NCBI RefSeq assembly: GCF_900187975.1
Contig: NZ_FZPC01000025.1
Location: 54,546-118,545, forward strand
Source of the DNA: Pseudomonas delhiensis
GTDB taxonomy: Bacteria; Pseudomonadota; Gammaproteobacteria; Pseudomonadales; Pseudomonadaceae
Length of the DNA: 64,000 nucleotides
Reading direction: 5' to 3'
Under the pieces are notes generated by a model. It had not been told where the DNA came from, searched no databases, and was given only the letters and a program-made list of their open reading frames with translations. Shown here one piece after another: positions 12,539-22,296 of the stretch. A program made the position numbers and the translations under genes. Each line of letters starts with the position of its first letter. Position 1 is the first letter of the stretch.

Positions 12539-12947
12539 GCACCGGGGCTCGCCCGGGCGTAGGGCGTACAAGCGTTCGCGGTTGTACGCCGATACACCCC
12601 TCTGATCTATCCGGCTTCGCGACCGGGAACGGAGTGCCGTCGAACAGGCGCTTCGTGGTCGAACCCGAGCGTTGCGCAACCAAGGTCAGGCGGCGGATAA
12701 CCGCGAACGGTTATTCGCCCTACGCTCCCGGCGGTTTCGGTGCATGGCTTGACTCCGCCCCCTCTCCCTAACCCTCTCCCGCAAGCGGGTAGCCAGGAGT
12801 CATCCGGCTAGTACCGAAGTAGCAGGTTAAAACCATTCCCCTTCTCGGCACGGACAAGCTCCCTCTCCCGCTTGCGGGAGAGGGCTGGGGAGAGGGTTAC
12901 GGACGCCAACGCAGCTCCGAAGCCGAACCTGGCCGAGGTGCCTTGGG
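12539..12947. repeat. Intergenic repeat cluster (REP pair plus pyrimidine-rich element)
   Basis: No gene. A REPIN-like inverted pair lies at 12558-12593 and 12691-12725 (CGTAGGGCG family). It is followed by a copy of the pyrimidine-rich element at 12755-12900, with CCCTCTCCC repeats, CTCGGCACGGACAAG at 12844-12858 and a 9-bp-stem hairpin CCTCTCCCG CTTG CGGGAGAGG at 12862-12883. The block separates convergent aer and the permease gene and may also terminate both transcripts. Confidence 0.65.
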
Positions 12948-14360
12948 CTACAGCGACTGCGCCGGGTCCGCCGCCACCGCCGCCGCGGCCTTGCGCACGA
13001 ACAGGCAGTAGGCGGCCGTCAGCAGCGCCAGGAACGGGATACCGAAGACCAGGGTCATGCGGAAGGCATCGACGAAGGCGGTGGTCAGCAGGATCGCCAG
13101 CATGAGCCCCAGCCCCAGCAGCGTCGCCCAGGGGAACCCCCACATGCGGAAGGACAGCTGCAGGCCGCCGCGCGCCTGGTGGTAGCGGCGGAAGCGGTAG
13201 TGGGTGAAGAAGATCATCATCCAGGCGAAGAGCGCGCCGAAGATCGAGATGGCCATCATCAGCATGAAGGACTGCTCGGGAAACGCCACGTTGACCAGGG
13301 TCGCCAGGGCGATGCCGGTGCAGGACAGCGCCAGCGCGTTCAGCGGCACCCCGGCGCCGCTCAGCTGGCCCATGGCGCGGGGCGCGTAGCCGGCGCGCGA
13401 GAGGCTGAACATCATCCGCGTGGTGGTGTAGAGCTGGCTGTTCATCGCCGACAGCGCCGCCACCAGGATGACGAAGTTGATCAGCCCGGTGGCGCCGGGA
13501 ATCCCGACCTGCTGCATGACGCTGACGAAGGGGCTCTCGGCGCCCTGCCCCGACCGGTCCCAGGGCAGCATGGCGAGGATCAGCGCCAGGGTAAGGAGGT
13601 AGAACACCAGCAGGCGCACCATGGTCACGCGGAAGGCCTGCTTCACCGCGCGCTCGGGCTGTTCGGCCTCGCCGGCGGCCACCGCGATCATCTCGATGCT
13701 CAGGTAGCTGAAGATGGCGATGATCACCGCGACCCACATGCCGGACAGCCCGTGGGGCAGGAAGCCGCCGTGCGCGACGTAGTGATGGAAGCCGTACTCC
13801 GGGTGCGTGCCGCCGAACACCAGCCAGGCGCCGAGCAGGATGAAGGCGAGGATGGCGCTGATCTTGATCGCCGAGAAGGCGTACTCGAAGTGGCCGAAGG
13901 CCTTGACGCTGATGGCGTTGGTCAGGATCAGCGCCGAGGAGAACAGCAGGATCCACACCCAGCTGGCCACGCCGGGGAACCAGTACTTCATGTACAGGGC
14001 GATGGCGGTGACCTCGGTGCCCACCGCCAGGACGATGGACGCCCAGTAGGCGTAACGCACCAGGAAGCCGGCCAGCGGGCCGACGTAGAACTCGGCGTAG
14101 GCGCCGAAGGAGCCGGAGGTGGGATGGGCCACGGTCATCTCCGCCAGGCAGCCCATCAGCAACAGCGCGATCAGCGCGCCTATGGCGTAGCTGAGCAGCA
14201 CGCCCGGGCCGGCGAAGCCGATGGCGAAGCTGCTGCCCATGAAGAGCCCGGTGCCGATGGCGCCGCCAATGGCGATCATGCTCATCTGCGCCGAGGTGAG
14301 CTGGCGCTTGAGCCCCTGCTCGCGTGCCGCGATGGCGGCGAATCCAGTCTTGTCGTTCAT
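12948..14360 (-). CDS. Amino acid permease (APC family), kyn-linked
   Basis: A 470-residue APC-superfamily permease with about 12 membrane segments. The N-terminal consensus IGGAIGTGLFMGSSFAIGFAGPG is the substrate- and proton-binding region of amino acid transporters of the AnsP/ProY/AroP type; the tail has FFTHYRFRRYHQARGG. It is last in the minus-strand run kynB-kynU-porin-permease (35 bp after the porin), so tryptophan, kynurenine or anthranilate is the likely cargo; P. aeruginosa also has a permease beside kynU. The ATG at 14360 has AGAGG upstream. The exact substrate is an inference from position. Confidence 0.85.
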   Translation of the reverse strand: MNDKTGFAAIAAREQGLKRQLTSAQMSMIAIGGAIGTGLFMGSSFAIGFAGPGVLLSYAIGALIALLLMGCLAEMTVAHPTSGSFGAYAEFYVGPLAGFLVRYAYWASIVLAVGTEVTAIALYMKYWFPGVASWVWILLFSSALILTNAISVKAFGHFEYAFSAIKISAILAFILLGAWLVFGGTHPEYGFHHYVAHGGFLPHGLSGMWVAVIIAIFSYLSIEMIAVAAGEAEQPERAVKQAFRVTMVRLLVFYLLTLALILAMLPWDRSGQGAESPFVSVMQQVGIPGATGLINFVILVAALSAMNSQLYTTTRMMFSLSRAGYAPRAMGQLSGAGVPLNALALSCTGIALATLVNVAFPEQSFMLMMAISIFGALFAWMMIFFTHYRFRRYHQARGGLQLSFRMWGFPWATLLGLGLMLAILLTTAFVDAFRMTLVFGIPFLALLTAAYCLFVRKAAAAVAADPAQSL

Positions 14361-14395
14361 CTTGTGCCTCTGGGGTCTTGTCGTTATGGCGGGCG

Positions 14396-15712
14396 TCAGA
14401 GCAGTTGCAGCGGGTATTCGACGATCACCCGCACTTCGTCGTTGTCGGCGGTGTCGGCGCGGGCCACCTGAGCGCTGGAGCGCACGCTGGCCTGGCGCAC
14501 GCGGATCGACAGGTCCTTCGCCGCGCCGGACTGCACCACGTAGCCCAGCTCGATATCGCGCTCCCAGCGCCTGCCGTGGTCGCCATAGCGTCCGTAGGCG
14601 CCGTTGGGGCCGCCCTGGTAATGGCTGTCGTCGATGTGGTCGCCGCTGACGTAGCGGCTCATGAAGGTCAGCCCGGGCACGCCGAGGCCGGCCAGGTCGA
14701 GGTCGTAGCGCAGTTGCCAGGAGCGTTCGTTGGGGCCGTTGAAGTCCAGCACCTGCACCGAGTTGGCGAGGTAGATCGAGGTGCCGCTCTGGCGGTCGAA
14801 GCCCAGGTAGTCGAAGGGTTCGTCGCCGTGCACGCGCTGGTGGGCCAGGGTCAGCGCCTGGGCGCCCTGGCTGTAGCGCACGGCGGCGGACCAGGTGGTG
14901 TTGTCGATGTCGCCGGCCAGCCGGCGGCCGTCGTCGAGGGTGCGGTAGAGGTTGAAGTCGAGGTTCAGCGCCCGGCCGCCGCCCAATTCCAGGCGCTGGC
15001 CGGCGTTGGCGTAGTACTGCCGCCAGATGTCGTCGAAGCGCGAGCTGTAGGCGGACAGGCGGGTGCCTTCGCGCGGAGTCCAGGCCAGCCCCGCATAGTC
15101 GACCGCGCGGGTTTCCACCTGGGCGTAGAGCGCCTTGAGCGCGCCGTCGGCGTTGCTGGAGTTGCCGTCGTTGCCGGCGGTGAAGTGCCCGGCGTCGAAC
15201 AGCAGGCCGTCCAGCTCGCGGCTGTTGAGCGAAACGCCGATGGCCATCGGGGTGAACAGGCGCGCGTTGCCGGTGCCGAACACCGGGTTCATCGGTGCCT
15301 GGCTGCCATACTTCAGCTCGCTGCGGGAGACCCGCAGCTTCACCGCGGCGCCGGCTTCGGAATACTCGTCCTCCGGCTCGCCCCGGGAGTCCACCGGCAG
15401 CAGGTCGGTGCCCGTGCGGGCGCGGCTGCTGTCGAGCTTGAGGCCCAGGTTGGCGTAGGCGTCCACGCCGACGCCGACGGTGCCCGGGGTATAGCCGGAG
15501 CGGTAGTCCAGCAGCATCCCGTGGGCCCATTCCTGGCGATAGTTCTGCCCGCCCGGGTTGTTCAGCAGGTTGCGATGGAAGAAGAAGTTGCGCTGGGTCA
15601 GCAGCAGCTGGCTGCCGGCGAGGAATCCGCCGTCGGCTTCGTCCGCCAGCAGCGGCGCGCTCAGCGCGACGAGCGCGAGCAAGGGACACATCGGCAAGGG
15701 ATGCAGCTTCAT
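14396..15712 (-). CDS. OprD-family outer-membrane porin
   Basis: A 438-residue OprD/Occ-family porin. A signal peptide (about residues 1-23, ending near LLADEA) is followed by the OprD start GFLAGSQLLLTQRNFFFHRN. Family strings include DYRSGYTPGTVGVGVDAYANLGLKLD (in part), GSQAPMNPVF and WQLRYDLDLAGLGVPGLTFMSRYVSGD (in part). OprD proteins admit amino acids or small aromatic carboxylates. Its place between kynU and the permease suggests uptake of tryptophan or kynurenine-type compounds. Strong ribosome-site purines are lacking upstream of 15712; a second Met seven codons on is an alternative start. Confidence 0.88.
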   Translation of the reverse strand: MKLHPLPMCPLLALVALSAPLLADEADGGFLAGSQLLLTQRNFFFHRNLLNNPGGQNYRQEWAHGMLLDYRSGYTPGTVGVGVDAYANLGLKLDSSRARTGTDLLPVDSRGEPEDEYSEAGAAVKLRVSRSELKYGSQAPMNPVFGTGNARLFTPMAIGVSLNSRELDGLLFDAGHFTAGNDGNSSNADGALKALYAQVETRAVDYAGLAWTPREGTRLSAYSSRFDDIWRQYYANAGQRLELGGGRALNLDFNLYRTLDDGRRLAGDIDNTTWSAAVRYSQGAQALTLAHQRVHGDEPFDYLGFDRQSGTSIYLANSVQVLDFNGPNERSWQLRYDLDLAGLGVPGLTFMSRYVSGDHIDDSHYQGGPNGAYGRYGDHGRRWERDIELGYVVQSGAAKDLSIRVRQASVRSSAQVARADTADNDEVRVIVEYPLQLL

Positions 15713-15793
15713 GGAGGGGATCGACCTTTTTGTTGTACTTGTCAGTCAAGGCGGGCGCCAGCCGGCGCCCGGGCAAGGCCCTGGCGGGCCGGA

Positions 15794-17044
15794 TCAGGTC
15801 ACCTGCTTGCGGGTCATGAAGCGCTCTGCGCGCCAGGCGCCGCTGTCGAGCACTTCGCCGAGGATTTCCGCGGCGTCCCAGGCATCGCTGTAGCGGGTGT
15901 ACAGCGGGGTGAAGCCGAAGCGCATGATCCGCGGCTCGCGGTAGTCGCCGATGACCCCGCGGTCGATCAGCGCCTGCACCACCGCGTAGCCCTCGGGGTG
16001 CTCGAAGCTGACGTGGCTGCCGCGGCGGGCGTGCTCCAGCGGCGTCACCAGGGTCAGCGGGTGGGCCGCGCAGCGGGCCTGGACGCGTTCGATGAAGAGG
16101 TCGGTCAGGGCCAGCGACTTCGCGCGCAGGGCCTGCATGTCGGTCTTGGCGAAGCTGTCCAGGCCGCATTCGACCAGGGCCATGGAGGTGATCGGCTGGG
16201 TCCCGCAGAGGTAGCGGCCGATGCCCGGCGCCGGCGCGTAGGCCGGTTCCATGCCGAACTGGCGGGCATGGCCCCACCAGCCGGACAGCGGTTGCCAGAC
16301 CAGCTCGCGCAGCGCCGGCGACACCCAGACGAATGCCGGGGAACCGGGGCCGCCGTTGAGGTACTTGTAGGTGCAGCCGATGGCGTAGTCGGCACCGGCC
16401 GCCGTGAGGTCGACCGGCACGGCGCCGACCGAATGGCACAGGTCCCAGATGGTCAGCGCGCCGCATTCATGGGCCAGCGCGGTGAGCGCGGCCATGTCGT
16501 GCAGGTGGCCGGTCTTGTAGTTCACCTGGGTGAGCAGCAGCACCGCGGTATCGGCGCCGACGGCAGCCGGCACGTCCTCCGGGCGATCCACCAGGCGCAG
16601 CTGGTAACCCTGGCGGAGCATGTCGGCCAGGCCCTCGACCATGTAGATGTCGGTGGGGAAGTTGCTGCGCTCGGTGACGATCACCTTGCGCGCGGGATCG
16701 CGGCCCGCCTGCACGCGCAGGGCCGCCACCAGCACCTTGAACAGGTTGATCGAGGTGGTGTCGGTGACCACCACCTCGTCTTCGCCGGCACCGATCAGGC
16801 GCGCCAGCTGGTTGCCCAGGCGCTCCGGCAGGGCGCGCCAGCCGGCGCTGTTCCAGCTACCGATGAGGCCTTCGCCCCACTCTTGCGCCAGCACCTGGCG
16901 GGCGCGCTCCAGCGCCGCCCAGGGGCGGGCGCCGAGGGAGTTGCCGTCCAGGTAGATCACCCCTTCGGGCAGCGCGAAGTCGTCGCGCAGCGCGGCCAGG
17001 GGGTCGCGGGCATCGAGGGCCAGGCAGTCTTCTCTTGTTGTCAT
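15794..17044 (-). CDS. kynU: Kynureninase
   Basis: A 416-residue PLP enzyme cleaving kynurenine to anthranilate and alanine. The PLP lysine is Lys227 in [12 protein letters not shown], the same position as in the P. fluorescens enzyme; upstream are [14 protein letters not shown] and the substrate-site WWGHARQF. It follows kynB by 8 bp on the same strand, so both belong to one operon. No kynA (tryptophan dioxygenase) is in this window. The product anthranilate could feed catabolism or, as in P. aeruginosa, quinolone synthesis. Confidence 0.97.
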   Translation of the reverse strand: MTTREDCLALDARDPLAALRDDFALPEGVIYLDGNSLGARPWAALERARQVLAQEWGEGLIGSWNSAGWRALPERLGNQLARLIGAGEDEVVVTDTTSINLFKVLVAALRVQAGRDPARKVIVTERSNFPTDIYMVEGLADMLRQGYQLRLVDRPEDVPAAVGADTAVLLLTQVNYKTGHLHDMAALTALAHECGALTIWDLCHSVGAVPVDLTAAGADYAIGCTYKYLNGGPGSPAFVWVSPALRELVWQPLSGWWGHARQFGMEPAYAPAPGIGRYLCGTQPITSMALVECGLDSFAKTDMQALRAKSLALTDLFIERVQARCAAHPLTLVTPLEHARRGSHVSFEHPEGYAVVQALIDRGVIGDYREPRIMRFGFTPLYTRYSDAWDAAEILGEVLDSGAWRAERFMTRKQVT

Positions 17045-17052
17045 GTCGGTTC

Positions 17053-17694
17053 CTAGTGCGAAAGACGACGCAGCACGGCGCGCACCGGGCTGGCATCGAG
17101 ATGGGTGAACTTGAGCGGGAGGGCGATCAGCTCGTAGTCGCCGGGCGGCACCTCGTCGAGCAGCAGGCCTTCGAGGATGGCCATGCGCTGGCGGGCGACG
17201 GCGCGGTGCGCGTCGAGGCGCTTGCTGTCCTGCGGGTCGAGCGATGGGGTGTCGGTCCCCACCAGGCGCACGCCATGGGCGGCGAGCAGCTCGATGCAGG
17301 CCGGATCGACGGCGGCGAAGCGCTCCGGCCATGCGTCCAGCGGCGCCTTGCGCCAGGTGCGGATCAGCACCCGCGGCGGCACCCCGGCCAGGTGGCCGAG
17401 CAGGTGCCCGGGGCGCACGCAAGGCAGCGCATCCAGGCAGTGGATCACCCGGCAGGGGCCGAGGTAGGGCGCCAGGTCCACCGCGCCTATGGCGGCGCCG
17501 TCGGCGTCGTAGTGCAAGGGGGCGTCGGCGTGCGCCCCGGTGTGCGGCGACAGGGTGATGCGCCCGACGTTGACCGGGCACTGTTCATCGATCCGCCAGC
17601 AGCGCTCTTCCTGGAAGGGCGTGTCGCCCGGCCAGGTCGGGGTGCTGGTGTCCAGCGGCGGGCTGATGTCCCACAGGGCGCGGTCGTCGGGCAT
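17053..17694 (-). CDS. kynB: Kynurenine formamidase (arylformamidase)
   Basis: A 213-residue cyclase-family metal-dependent hydrolase that turns N-formylkynurenine into kynurenine and formate. Metal ligands are seen in [13 protein letters not shown] (His51, His55, Asp57). [20 protein letters not shown] at the start is typical of bacterial KynB, and the length equals that of P. aeruginosa. The ATG at 17694 has GAGGAGA upstream. It is the first gene of the kyn operon, divergent from kynR. Confidence 0.96.
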   Translation of the reverse strand: MPDDRALWDISPPLDTSTPTWPGDTPFQEERCWRIDEQCPVNVGRITLSPHTGAHADAPLHYDADGAAIGAVDLAPYLGPCRVIHCLDALPCVRPGHLLGHLAGVPPRVLIRTWRKAPLDAWPERFAAVDPACIELLAAHGVRLVGTDTPSLDPQDSKRLDAHRAVARQRMAILEGLLLDEVPPGDYELIALPLKFTHLDASPVRAVLRRLSH

Positions 17695-17762
17695 GCTCGG
17701 TCTCCTCGGCAGATGGGAGGATGATGCTGCAACGCCCGGTGCAGTTTCGTGCTATCTTCGTC

Positions 17763-17783
17763 GCGAATGCGTCACGTATTCGC
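17763..17783. promoter_or_regulatory. 21-bp palindrome, candidate KynR operator
   Basis: GCGAATGCGT C ACGTATTCGC is an inverted repeat with a single mismatched pair, centred between kynB (start 17694) and kynR (start 17826). Lrp/AsnC regulators usually bind such dyads beside their own divergent gene. Binding by KynR is an inference. Confidence 0.6.
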
Positions 17784-17825
17784 AGATAATTTCTCAAACC
17801 AAACCTTTTACAGAATATCCTGCAG

Positions 17826-18302
17826 ATGATTCTCGACAGCACCGACTTGCGCATCCTGCTCTGCCTGCAGCACAACGGCCGCATCAGCAACCAGGAGCTG
17901 GCGGAGAAGGTCGCGCTGTCGCCGTCGGCCTGCCTGCGGCGCCTGCGCAATCTGGAGGAGGAAGGCATCGTCTGCGGCTATCGCCCGGTGCTGGATGCCG
18001 AGCGGCTGGGCATCGAGCTGGAGGCGCTGGTGCATGTGTCCATGCGCCAGGACGAGGCGGACTGGCACGATCGCTTCGTCGAGCGGGTGCAAGGCTGGCC
18101 CGAGGTGGTCGGCGCCTACATTGTCACCGGGCACAGCAACTACGTGCTGCGGGTACAGGCGCGCAGCCTGAAGCAGTTCTCCGACTTCATCGTCAACCGC
18201 CTGAACCGCGCCAACGGCGTGACCGACATCCGCTCGGAAATCATCCTGCAGACCATCAAGGAAGGCGGCGGCGTGCTCGACCTGCTGGCCGCACGCCGCT
18301 AG
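17826..18302 (+). CDS. kynR: Lrp/AsnC-family regulator of kynurenine genes
   Basis: A 158-residue Lrp/AsnC protein with an N-terminal helix-turn-helix (residues 5-50: DLRILLCLQHNGRISNQEL and LSPSACLRRLRNLEEEGI) and a C-terminal RAM effector domain (65-150). Divergence from kynB and the palindrome between them support the role of KynR, which in P. aeruginosa activates kyn genes in response to kynurenine. Effector specificity is not visible in the sequence. Confidence 0.9.
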   Translation: MILDSTDLRILLCLQHNGRISNQELAEKVALSPSACLRRLRNLEEEGIVCGYRPVLDAERLGIELEALVHVSMRQDEADWHDRFVERVQGWPEVVGAYIVTGHSNYVLRVQARSLKQFSDFIVNRLNRANGVTDIRSEIILQTIKEGGGVLDLLAARR

Positions 18303-18308
18303 GCCGGT

Positions 18309-19007
18309 TCAACGGGCGAGGAAGGCGGCCACCGCGTCGGCGGTGCTGTCCAGATGCTGCCCATGGCTCGAACCCGAGGCCTTCAGCGGCTTCAGGTCAT
18401 GGTCCGCCGCCGCCAGCCACTGGACGCGGATCGCCGGCGACAGCAGGTACTGCGCCACGTGCGCGCGGTCGCCCAGGGCGTCGCGTTCGCCCTGGACGAT
18501 CAGCGTCGGCGTGCGCAGCCCGGCCAGGTGCGCCACCCGCGGCTTCTCCGGCTTGCCGGCGGCGTAGAAGGGGTAGCCCAGGCACACCAGGGCGTCGGCG
18601 CCGAGTTCGTCGGCCAGCAGGCTGGCCATGCGCCCGCCCATGGACTTGCCGCCGATGGCCAGCGGCCCCGGTACCTGCCCGCGTATCTCGGCGAACACCT
18701 GGCGCCAGCACTCCAGCAGCTGCTTCTGCGGGTTCGGCGGGCGCCGGCGGCCGTCCTCGCGGCGGGCGGCCATGTAGGGGAACTCGAAGCGCGCCACCGC
18801 CACCCCGCGGGCGGCCAGGCGCCGGGCCATTTCGTCCATGAACGGGCTGTCCATGGGCGCGCCGGCGCCATGGGCCAGGACGAGGGTCGCCGACAGCGCG
18901 CCGACGGGCCGGTTCCACAGCAGCGACAAAGCGCCACACTCCCCCGCCGGGCCGGCCGCCGACGGCGATTGATCAAAATCAATATTCGGTTTCCGGGGTT
19001 TATCCAT
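18309..19007 (-). CDS. KANL3/Tex30-like alpha/beta hydrolase
   Basis: A 232-residue single-domain alpha/beta hydrolase with LVLAHGAGAPMDSPFMDEM and the nucleophile elbow IGGKSMGGRMAS (Ser in GKSMGG); the probable acid and histidine lie in QGERDALG and ADHDLKPLK. Bacterial members of this group are poorly characterised hydrolases. It is convergent with kynR (6 bp between stops) and divergent from ccoN2. Its first codons contain the Anr box that is placed to drive the cco2 operon, so the two genes may be co-regulated. Confidence 0.8.
   Translation of the reverse strand: MDKPRKPNIDFDQSPSAAGPAGECGALSLLWNRPVGALSATLVLAHGAGAPMDSPFMDEMARRLAARGVAVARFEFPYMAARREDGRRRPPNPQKQLLECWRQVFAEIRGQVPGPLAIGGKSMGGRMASLLADELGADALVCLGYPFYAAGKPEKPRVAHLAGLRTPTLIVQGERDALGDRAHVAQYLLSPAIRVQWLAAADHDLKPLKASGSSHGQHLDSTADAVAAFLAR
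18969..18982. promoter_or_regulatory. Perfect Anr/FNR box upstream of ccoN2
   Basis: TTGATCAAAATCAA matches the consensus TTGAT-N4-ATCAA exactly. Its centre is about 147 bp before the ccoN2 start; a TATCCAT-like -10 about 30 bp downstream (19001-19007) fits a class II Anr promoter with a start near 19017. It overlaps codons 9-13 of the divergent hydrolase. In P. aeruginosa the cco2 operon is induced by Anr at low oxygen. Confidence 0.85.
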
Positions 19008-19122
19008 TCTTCGCTCCGCTAGTTGCGTAATTAGTACCTGTCCCTGGGGGAGGGGCGGCGTTCGCCGTAAGGAACCCGCCGGGATGGGCTAGCCCATAAC
19101 CGTGGATGGAAGCCCATATACC

Positions 19123-20565
19123 ATGAGCACAACCAATCAGACCGCTTATAACTACAAGGTGGTCCGCCAGTTCGCCGTGATGACGGTGATCTGGGGAATC
19201 GTCGGCATGCTGGTCGGCGTCGTCATCGCCGCCCAGCTGGTGTGGCCGGAACTCAACCTCGGCCTGCCGTGGACGAGCTTCGGACGCCTGCGCCCGCTGC
19301 ACACCAATGCCGTGATCTTCGCCTTCGGTGGCTGCGCCCTGTTCGCCACCAGCTACTATGCGGTGCAGCGTACCTGCCAGACCCGCCTGTTCTCCGACAC
19401 CCTGGCCTCCTTCACCTTCTGGGGCTGGCAGCTGGTGATCCTGCTGGCCGCCATCAGCCTGCCGCTGGGCTACACCTCCTCCAAGGAGTACGCCGAGCTG
19501 GAATGGCCGATCGACATCCTCATCACCATCGTCTGGGTCGCCTACGCCGTGGTGTTCTTCGGCACCCTGGTGAAGCGCAAGACCAAGCACATCTACGTGG
19601 GCAACTGGTTCTTCGGCGGCTTCATCCTGACCGTGGCGCTGCTGCACGTGGTCAACAACCTGGAGCTGCCGGTCGGCCTGATGAAGTCGTACTCCATCTA
19701 CTCCGGCGCCACCGACGCCATGGTCCAGTGGTGGTACGGCCACAACGCCGTGGGCTTCTTCCTCACCGCCGGCTTCCTGGGGATGATGTACTACTTCGTG
19801 CCCAAGCAGGCCGAGCGCCCGGTCTACTCCTATCGCCTGTCGATCGTGCACTTCTGGGCACTGATCGCCGTGTACATCTGGGCCGGCCCGCACCACCTGC
19901 ACTACACCGCGCTGCCGGACTGGGCGCAGTCCCTGGGCATGGTGATGTCGCTGATCCTCCTGGCGCCCTCCTGGGGCGGCATGATCAACGGCATGATGAC
20001 CCTCTCTGGCGCCTGGCATAAGCTGCGCAGCGACCCCATCCTGCGCTTCCTGGTGGTATCCCTGGCCTTCTACGGCATGTCCACCTTCGAAGGCCCGATG
20101 ATGGCCATCAAGACCGTCAACGCCCTCTCCCACTACACCGACTGGACCATCGGCCACGTGCACGCCGGCGCCCTGGGCTGGGTCGCCATGGTCTCCATCG
20201 GCTCGCTGTACCACATGATCCCGAAGGTCTTCGGCCGCGAGCAGATGCACAGCGTGGGCCTGATCAACGCGCACTTCTGGCTGGCCACCATCGGCACCGT
20301 GCTCTACATCGCCTCGATGTGGGTCAACGGCATCACCCAGGGCCTGATGTGGCGCGCGGTCAACGCCGACGGCACCCTCACCTACTCCTTCGTCGAAGCG
20401 CTCGCCGCCGGCCACCCCGGCTTCGTGGTGCGCATGATCGGCGGCGCCGTGTTCCTCAGCGGCATGCTGATCATGGCCTACAACACCTGGCGCACCATCG
20501 CCTCCTCCAAGGCGGAGGACGCTGAAGCGGCCGCCCGGATTCCCGCCGTCGTAGGAGCCCACTGA
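19123..20565 (+). CDS. ccoN2: Cytochrome cbb3 oxidase catalytic subunit CcoN2
   Basis: A 480-residue heme-copper oxidase subunit I with about 12-14 membrane helices; it carries the low-spin heme b, high-spin heme b3 and CuB, and reduces oxygen with very high affinity. Conserved strings include [20 protein letters not shown] (CuB and heme-ligand histidines) and [12 protein letters not shown]. The ATG at 19123 gives [12 protein letters not shown], the same start as the second copy; an upstream GTG adds seven residues and is less likely. Its stop overlaps the ccoO start (TGATG). Being behind the Anr box, this is the low-oxygen-induced set. Confidence 0.95.
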   Translation: MSTTNQTAYNYKVVRQFAVMTVIWGIVGMLVGVVIAAQLVWPELNLGLPWTSFGRLRPLHTNAVIFAFGGCALFATSYYAVQRTCQTRLFSDTLASFTFWGWQLVILLAAISLPLGYTSSKEYAELEWPIDILITIVWVAYAVVFFGTLVKRKTKHIYVGNWFFGGFILTVALLHVVNNLELPVGLMKSYSIYSGATDAMVQWWYGHNAVGFFLTAGFLGMMYYFVPKQAERPVYSYRLSIVHFWALIAVYIWAGPHHLHYTALPDWAQSLGMVMSLILLAPSWGGMINGMMTLSGAWHKLRSDPILRFLVVSLAFYGMSTFEGPMMAIKTVNALSHYTDWTIGHVHAGALGWVAMVSIGSLYHMIPKVFGREQMHSVGLINAHFWLATIGTVLYIASMWVNGITQGLMWRAVNADGTLTYSFVEALAAGHPGFVVRMIGGAVFLSGMLIMAYNTWRTIASSKAEDAEAAARIPAVVGAH

Positions 20566-21173
20566 TGAAACACGAAGTACTCGAGAAAAACGTCGGCCTG
20601 CTGGCCCTGTGCATGGCCGTGGCCGTGAGCATCGGCGGCCTGACGCAGATCGTCCCGCTGTTCTTCCAGGACGTCACCAACACCCCGGTGGAAGGCATGA
20701 AGCCCTACACCGCCCTGCAACTGGAAGGGCGCGACATCTACATCCGCGAGGGCTGCGTCGGCTGCCACTCGCAGATGATCCGCCCGTTCCGCGCCGAGAC
20801 CGAGCGCTACGGCCACTACTCCGTGGCTGGCGAGAGCGTCTGGGACCACCCCTTCCTGTGGGGCTCCAAGCGTACCGGCCCGGACCTGGCCCGCGTCGGC
20901 GGCCGCTACTCCGACGACTGGCACCGCGCGCACCTGTACAACCCGCGCAACGTGGTGCCCGAGTCGAAGATGCCGGCCTACCCCTGGCTGGTCGAGCACA
21001 AGCTCGACGGCAAGGACATCGAGGGCAAGCTGCAGGCCATGCGCACCCTCGGCGTGCCCTACACCGACGAGGACATCGCCGGCGCCCGCGAGGCCGTCCA
21101 GGGCAAGACCGAGATGGACGCCCTGGTGGCCTACCTGCAGGGCCTGGGCACAGCGATCAAGAACAAGCGGTGA
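20565..21173 (+). CDS. ccoO2: cbb3 oxidase mono-heme subunit CcoO2
   Basis: A 202-residue membrane-anchored cytochrome c. One N-terminal transmembrane helix (about residues 10-30, [15 protein letters not shown]) anchors a periplasmic domain with a single heme c motif, CVGCH in [16 protein letters not shown]; a Met in [12 protein letters not shown] is the likely axial ligand. It passes electrons from CcoP to CcoN. The start overlaps the ccoN stop by one base. The protein is nearly identical to CcoO1. Confidence 0.96.
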   Translation: MKHEVLEKNVGLLALCMAVAVSIGGLTQIVPLFFQDVTNTPVEGMKPYTALQLEGRDIYIREGCVGCHSQMIRPFRAETERYGHYSVAGESVWDHPFLWGSKRTGPDLARVGGRYSDDWHRAHLYNPRNVVPESKMPAYPWLVEHKLDGKDIEGKLQAMRTLGVPYTDEDIAGAREAVQGKTEMDALVAYLQGLGTAIKNKR

Positions 21174-21370
21174 TGGCCATGGACATCGGAACCATCCGCG
21201 GCCTCGGCACCGTCGTGGTGATGCTCGCCTTCATCGGCGTCACCCTCTGGGCCTACAGCGGCAAGCGCAAGCAGCGCTTCGACGCCGACGCCCTGCTGCC
21301 CTTCGCCGACGACCCGCAGGCTCTGCGCCACGCCGAGCATGAACAAGCTTCTGGGAGCAACAAAGCATGA
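21173..21370 (+). CDS. ccoQ2: cbb3 oxidase small subunit CcoQ2
   Basis: A 63-65-residue single-helix membrane protein, [21 protein letters not shown] followed by [10 protein letters not shown] and an acidic tail. CcoQ stabilises the CcoP-CcoNO contact. Two starts are possible: ATG at 21173, which overlaps the ccoO stop as TGATG, or the next ATG two codons on, which gives MDIGTIRG exactly as in CcoQ1. The stop overlaps the ccoP start as ATGA. Confidence 0.9.
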   Translation: MAMDIGTIRGLGTVVVMLAFIGVTLWAYSGKRKQRFDADALLPFADDPQALRHAEHEQASGSNKA

Positions 21371-22296
21371 CTACCTTCTGGAGTCTGTACATCACCGTAC
21401 TGACCGTCGGATCGCTGATCGCCCTGCTATGGCTGGTCTTCGCCACCCGCAGCGGCGAGACCAAGGGCGCCACCGACCAGACCATGGGGCACTCCTTCGA
21501 CGGTATCGAGGAATACGACAACCCGCTGCCGCGCTGGTGGTTCCTGCTGTTCGTGGGCACCATCGTCTTCGCCGCCGGCTACCTGGCCCTGTACCCGGGC
21601 CTGGGCAACTGGAAGGGCATCCTGCCGGGCTACACCGACGGCTGGACCCAGGTGAAGCAGCTGGAACGCGAGCAGGCCATGGCCGACGAGAAATATGCGC
21701 CGATCTTCGCCAAGTACTCGGCCATGTCCATCGAAGAGGTGGCCAAGGACCCGGCAGCGCTGAAGACCGGCGAGCGCCTGTTCGCCACCTACTGCTCGAT
21801 CTGCCACGGCTCCGACGCCAAGGGCGCCATGGGCTTCCCCAACCTGACCGACCAGGACTGGCGCTGGGGCGGCGACGCGCAGACCATCCAGACCTCCATC
21901 CTGGGCGGCCGCCACGCGGTGATGCCGGCCTGGGGCGAGGTGCTGGGCGACCAGGGCGTGCATGACGTGGCTGCATTCGTCACCACCAAACTGGACGGCC
22001 GCAAGCTGCCCGAAGGCGTGACCGATGCCCAGGTGGCCAATGGCGAGAAACTCTTCGCCACCACCTGCGTCGCCTGCCACGGCCCCGAAGGCAAGGGCAC
22101 CGCCGCCCTGGGCGCGCCGGACCTGACCCACCCGGGTGCCTTCATCTACGGCTCGGGCTTCGCCCAGCTGCAGCAGACCATCCGCCATGGCCGCCAGGGC
22201 CAGATGCCGGCCCAGGAAGCCTACCTGGGCAAGGACAAGGTCCACGTCCTGGCCGCATACATCTACAACATTTCCCGCCCGGAGAACGCCAACTGA
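21367..22296 (+). CDS. ccoP2: cbb3 oxidase di-heme subunit CcoP2
   Basis: A 309-residue subunit with two membrane helices at about residues 5-25 and 57-77 and two periplasmic cytochrome c domains, each with a CxxCH motif (CSICH and CVACH). It receives electrons from cytochrome c4/c5 and passes them to CcoO. Both MPAW and GQMP axial methionine regions are present. It is 14 residues shorter than CcoP1, lacking a stretch after the second helix (YTDGWTQ versus a longer linker). Last gene of the cco2 operon. Confidence 0.95.
   Translation: MTTFWSLYITVLTVGSLIALLWLVFATRSGETKGATDQTMGHSFDGIEEYDNPLPRWWFLLFVGTIVFAAGYLALYPGLGNWKGILPGYTDGWTQVKQLEREQAMADEKYAPIFAKYSAMSIEEVAKDPAALKTGERLFATYCSICHGSDAKGAMGFPNLTDQDWRWGGDAQTIQTSILGGRHAVMPAWGEVLGDQGVHDVAAFVTTKLDGRKLPEGVTDAQVANGEKLFATTCVACHGPEGKGTAALGAPDLTHPGAFIYGSGFAQLQQTIRHGRQGQMPAQEAYLGKDKVHVLAAYIYNISRPENAN

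Noticed and set aside
12948..16466. A single 1172-codon minus-strand protein
   Set aside because: Only the last 470 codons are coding (the permease, from 14360); the rest overlaps the porin and kynU in the wrong frame.
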